DNA of 7,889 bases from Candidatus Aenigmatarchaeota archaeon (GTDB lineage: Archaea > EX4484-52 > B79-G9): assembly GCA_023142905.1 (NCBI GenBank), contig JAGLIP010000033.1, forward strand, positions 1-7,889, given 5' to 3'. The notes under the pieces were generated by a model, which was not told where the DNA came from, ran no database searches, and was given only the letters and a program-made list of their open reading frames with translations. Both the position numbers and the translations under genes were made by a program. Positions 5,983 to 7,889 of the stretch are shown in pieces (position 1 is the first letter of the stretch; each line of letters opens with the position of its first letter).

Positions 5983-6489
5983 ATGGTTGATTTTAATTCG
6001 ATGATGGATACGATGAGAGGTTCGGGGTTTGACACTTTTGTGCTCCCATGGATCTTGTTTTTAGTTATAATATATGCTATTGTACTGACAGCGCCTTTTC
6101 TTAACAGCTTGGATGATAAGAAAGGTCAGAAAAAGCAGGTAGCAGTCATAATTGCCGCCATAATATCGTTTTTTATAATTAACTTCCGGATGTCTGACGG
6201 TCGCTTGATTGGCGAAGCATTAACAACGCTGTTTGGCTCTATGAGTTTGTATATTGCAGGAATACTTGTACTTATACTATTCTTAGGCATGGGCGGCTGG
6301 AGTATTAAAGGCGAGGATGGTTCCTCAATAAATTCGCTTGTTGTCTTGTCTTTGGTGCTTATTGCAATAATGGTATTTTTCAATACCGGGATGGCTGAAT
6401 CATTTAATATCAGCGATGAGACCGCAACATGGCTATTTATGCTATTGCTTGTCGGAGGCGCGCTTTACTTTTTGGGTAAGGACGACTAA
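5983..6489 (+). CDS. Array membrane protein 2, near-duplicate of copy 1
   Basis: Unknown family, 168 residues, same five-helix layout as copy 1. DNA of bases 5983-6113, 6124-6300 and 6364-6467 is almost identical to copy 1 (5, 8 and 1 differences respectively), including silent positions. The first cytosolic loop (SLDDKKGQKKQ), the segment after GGW (SIKGEDGSSINS, about 107-118) and the very short tail GKDD differ. The ribosome site GGTGAT (5972-5977) matches the archaeal anti-Shine-Dalgarno sequence and is five bases before the ATG. The gene starts 19 bases after copy 1 and is likely co-transcribed. Function not assignable from sequence. Confidence 0.85.
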   Translation: MVDFNSMMDTMRGSGFDTFVLPWILFLVIIYAIVLTAPFLNSLDDKKGQKKQVAVIIAAIISFFIINFRMSDGRLIGEALTTLFGSMSLYIAGILVLILFLGMGGWSIKGEDGSSINSLVVLSLVLIAIMVFFNTGMAESFNISDETATWLFMLLLVGGALYFLGKDD

Positions 6490-6517
6490 TAGGCAAATAA
6501 GTGCAAAGGTGTAGATT

Positions 6518-7255
6518 ATGGTAGATTTTTCCCTCATGCTTTCGAATTTAGAGAGCATGGGCTTTTACACTTTTGTATTGCCGTGGGTTCTTTTTCTAGT
6601 TATTATTTATTCTATTGTTACTGGTGCTCCGTTTTTGAAAAGCCTTGGTGGGCAAAAGAAGCAGATATCAGTCATAATTGCCGCAATAATATCTTTTTTT
6701 ATTGTAAATTACGAGTGGCAGGGTCGCTTTGTTGGGGAATACCTGACTGAGTTATTTGGCTCTACGAGCCTTTATATGGCCGGGCTTTTGGTGTTGATAC
6801 TATTCTTAGGTATGGGCGGCTGGGGGCTTAATGGTGTTTTTGGTGGGAAATGGATACCAATTGTTCTTGTACTTGTTGCAATTATGGTGTTTTTTAATAC
6901 CGGAGCTGCCGCGGAGTTTAATATTGATGAAGAGACCGCAACTTGGCTTTTCATGCTGTTTTTAGTTGGTGGGGCTTTGTGGTTTTTGCAGCAGGAGCCT
7001 GGGAAGAAGACAGAAACGCCGGCGACACCTGAAGCGGCACCAAAAGAAGAAAAAGAGCAGAAACCAAAAGATAAACCGCCGCAACAACCGGAACCGAATC
7101 CTGAAATGCAAAAGAAAATTGATAAATTACATAAGAAAGTACAGGAAAAAGCAGCAAAAGACCCGGAATTTAAAAAAGCAATAGAATCTGCAAAGCCTGA
7201 AGAACAAGCAGCTGTTTTGAAGAAATATGGTTTTGATATAAGTGATTTTGAGTAA
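6518..7255 (+). CDS. Array membrane protein 3 with long Pro/Glu/Lys-rich tail
   Basis: Unknown family, 245 residues. Residues 1-157 follow the same five-helix plan as copies 1 and 2: GFYTFVLPWVLFL at 15-27, GQKKQ 45-49, FGSTSLYMAGLLVLILFLGMGGW about 80-102, FFNTG 125-129, EETATWLF 138-145. They are clearly more diverged at DNA level, and the post-GGW segment is GLNGVFGGKWIP. The C-terminus is unlike the others: a low-complexity linker rich in P, E and K (about 159-195), then a charged, probably helical module (about 196-238) ending KKYGFDISDFE. With the inferred topology this tail is cytosolic and may bind a partner. AAGGTG (6506-6511) lies six bases before the ATG. The gene starts 28 bases after copy 2. 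Confidence 0.85.
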   Translation: MVDFSLMLSNLESMGFYTFVLPWVLFLVIIYSIVTGAPFLKSLGGQKKQISVIIAAIISFFIVNYEWQGRFVGEYLTELFGSTSLYMAGLLVLILFLGMGGWGLNGVFGGKWIPIVLVLVAIMVFFNTGAAAEFNIDEETATWLFMLFLVGGALWFLQQEPGKKTETPATPEAAPKEEKEQKPKDKPPQQPEPNPEMQKKIDKLHKKVQEKAAKDPEFKKAIESAKPEEQAAVLKKYGFDISDFE

Positions 7256-7258
7256 ATA

Positions 7259-7267
7259 TTATATATT
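7259..7267 (+). promoter_or_regulatory. TATA box for array gene 4
   Basis: TTATATATT starts three bases after the copy 3 stop and is followed 37 bases later by the copy 4 ATG, allowing a leader of about 15 bases with the partial ribosome site GGTGTGAT. Copy 4 can therefore be transcribed on its own. Confidence 0.5.
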
Positions 7268-7303
7268 CTATTAATACAGTATATTAACTGGTGTGATTGA
7301 AAA

Positions 7304-7771
7304 ATGTCCGTGGTATCAACAGCATTTCAGAATTTGGAAAGATTGGGATTTTATGATTATATATTTCCATGGCTTTTGTTTTTGGCATTGATTTTCGGGA
7401 TATTGCAGAGCAAGAAAGTTATAAGTGAAGAAGTTTCTGTAAATGGTGTTATTTCAATTGTGTTGTCGTTTTTGATTGTTTTTATAGGCAAAGGTATATT
7501 CTACACAAAAATTTTCGGGCTTTTAGGGGTTGTCCTTGCAGGCGTGCTTGTTGGAATTATTGTTTTAGGGGCCGCAGGGTATGATTTTGTTGATGCGTTT
7601 TTTGGAAACAAAGCTCTTGCAGGCGTTGTTTTGGGCATCATGATGATTCTGGTTTTTATTAGTGCCGGAGGACTTGAGTTTTTTAGGATTTCAAGCGATA
7701 TAGTTGCAACCATATTGATGCTTGTGCTTATGATTGGTGCTGTTGCTTTTTTGGGCGCAACTGCTAAATAA
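7304..7771 (+). CDS. Array membrane protein 4, divergent member
   Basis: Unknown family, 155 residues, the most diverged of the four. It keeps the N-terminal amphipathic stretch and motif GFYDYIFPWLLFL (15-27), a basic first loop (QSKK, 35-38), and helices at about 18-34, 47-64, 70-92, 104-122 and 132-151. The segment after the third helix (YDFVDAFFGNKA, 93-104) occupies the place of the variable post-GGW segment of copies 1-3. It lacks the NTG..ESFNISDETATW external loop in recognisable form; AGGLEFFRISSDIVAT (121-136) takes its place. The tail is almost absent (GATAK). Homology to copies 1-3 is inferred from motif and layout rather than from high identity. Confidence 0.8.
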   Translation: MSVVSTAFQNLERLGFYDYIFPWLLFLALIFGILQSKKVISEEVSVNGVISIVLSFLIVFIGKGIFYTKIFGLLGVVLAGVLVGIIVLGAAGYDFVDAFFGNKALAGVVLGIMMILVFISAGGLEFFRISSDIVATILMLVLMIGAVAFLGATAK

Positions 7772-7889
7772 TGAGAAGTATGGTTAGGAATTAATTAAGT
7801 GAATTGGTGTATTTGCGGTTATTATTCATTCCTGATTGGGTTAATACCCCGCAGCTTGCTGCGTTATGTTTAAAATACCAAAAAACCCA
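7772..7889. other. Right-edge intergenic stretch with GC hairpin and TATA-like box
   Basis: No gene is seen in these 118 bases. A palindrome CGCAGC, TT, GCTGCG lies at 7850-7863, and just before it GGGT, TAAT, ACCC (7838-7849) can also pair. A TATA-like TTTAAAATA follows near 7868-7876 and may serve a gene beyond the edge. The hairpin lacks a T-tract directly after it, so a classical terminator is not shown. It may be a dispersed intergenic repeat, which a single window cannot prove. Confidence 0.45.

Noticed and set aside
5573..6954. Minus-strand reading frames in array copies 1-3 that resemble each other
   Set aside because: They are antisense to conserved membrane-protein genes; their similarity follows from duplication of the sense genes, and the sense frames have ribosome sites and coherent helices.
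7799..7873. Short GTG-started reading frame of 24 codons at the right edge
   Set aside because: It lies across the GC hairpin, has no ribosome site, and its peptide looks like a chance translation of the palindrome.
1..7889. CRISPR array, insertion sequence or integrase/attachment site
   Set aside because: No regularly spaced repeats, transposase or integrase-like protein, or tRNA-end direct repeat was seen; the tRNAs show no sign of integration.

Overview
The window looks like a piece of an archaeal chromosome, most likely from a small-genome DPANN-type lineage; that placement is inferred from gene content only. The archaeal signs are a Trm5-type tRNA methylase, a diphthine synthase (DphB), a TrmB-type regulator, a DUF357 protein and AT-rich TATA boxes about 26-30 bases upstream of several start codons, some of which imply leaderless mRNAs. 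The window is gene-dense, with no gene-free gap over 300 bases.

Layout. At the left edge, on the minus strand, are the first 18 bases of a tRNA running off the window and a complete tRNA-Pro(GGG) with encoded CCA. Upstream of them on the same strand lies trm5, whose product methylates G37 of tRNAs such as tRNA-Pro. trm5 is divergent from dphB across a 47-base double promoter. dphB meets a TrmB-like regulator gene tail to tail, with a 6-base overlap. The regulator is divergent from a P-loop NTPase (AAA_28/NadR-like) gene, and a perfect inverted repeat with 11-base arms lies between the two facing promoters, a strong candidate operator. The NTPase gene is followed by a CYTH-domain gene. This pair resembles a split form of the NTPase-CYTH architecture of TTD14-like proteins.

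The middle holds a DUF357 protein, a LysE-type exporter and a two-helix membrane protein with a bacterial-type PH domain, each with its own plausible TATA box.

The right third is the most unusual part: four tandem paralogous genes for polytopic membrane proteins of no family I recognise, each carrying a G-F-x-x-[FY]-[VI]-[LF]-P-W motif before or in the first membrane helix. The first two are nearly identical in DNA over three long blocks but differ completely in one loop between helices and in the C-terminal tail. The third has a long Pro/Glu/Lys-rich tail ending in a predicted helical module, and the fourth is divergent with its own promoter. The mosaic suggests recent duplication or gene conversion of a scaffold with exchangeable loops and tails. 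The window ends in a short intergenic stretch with a GC-rich hairpin.
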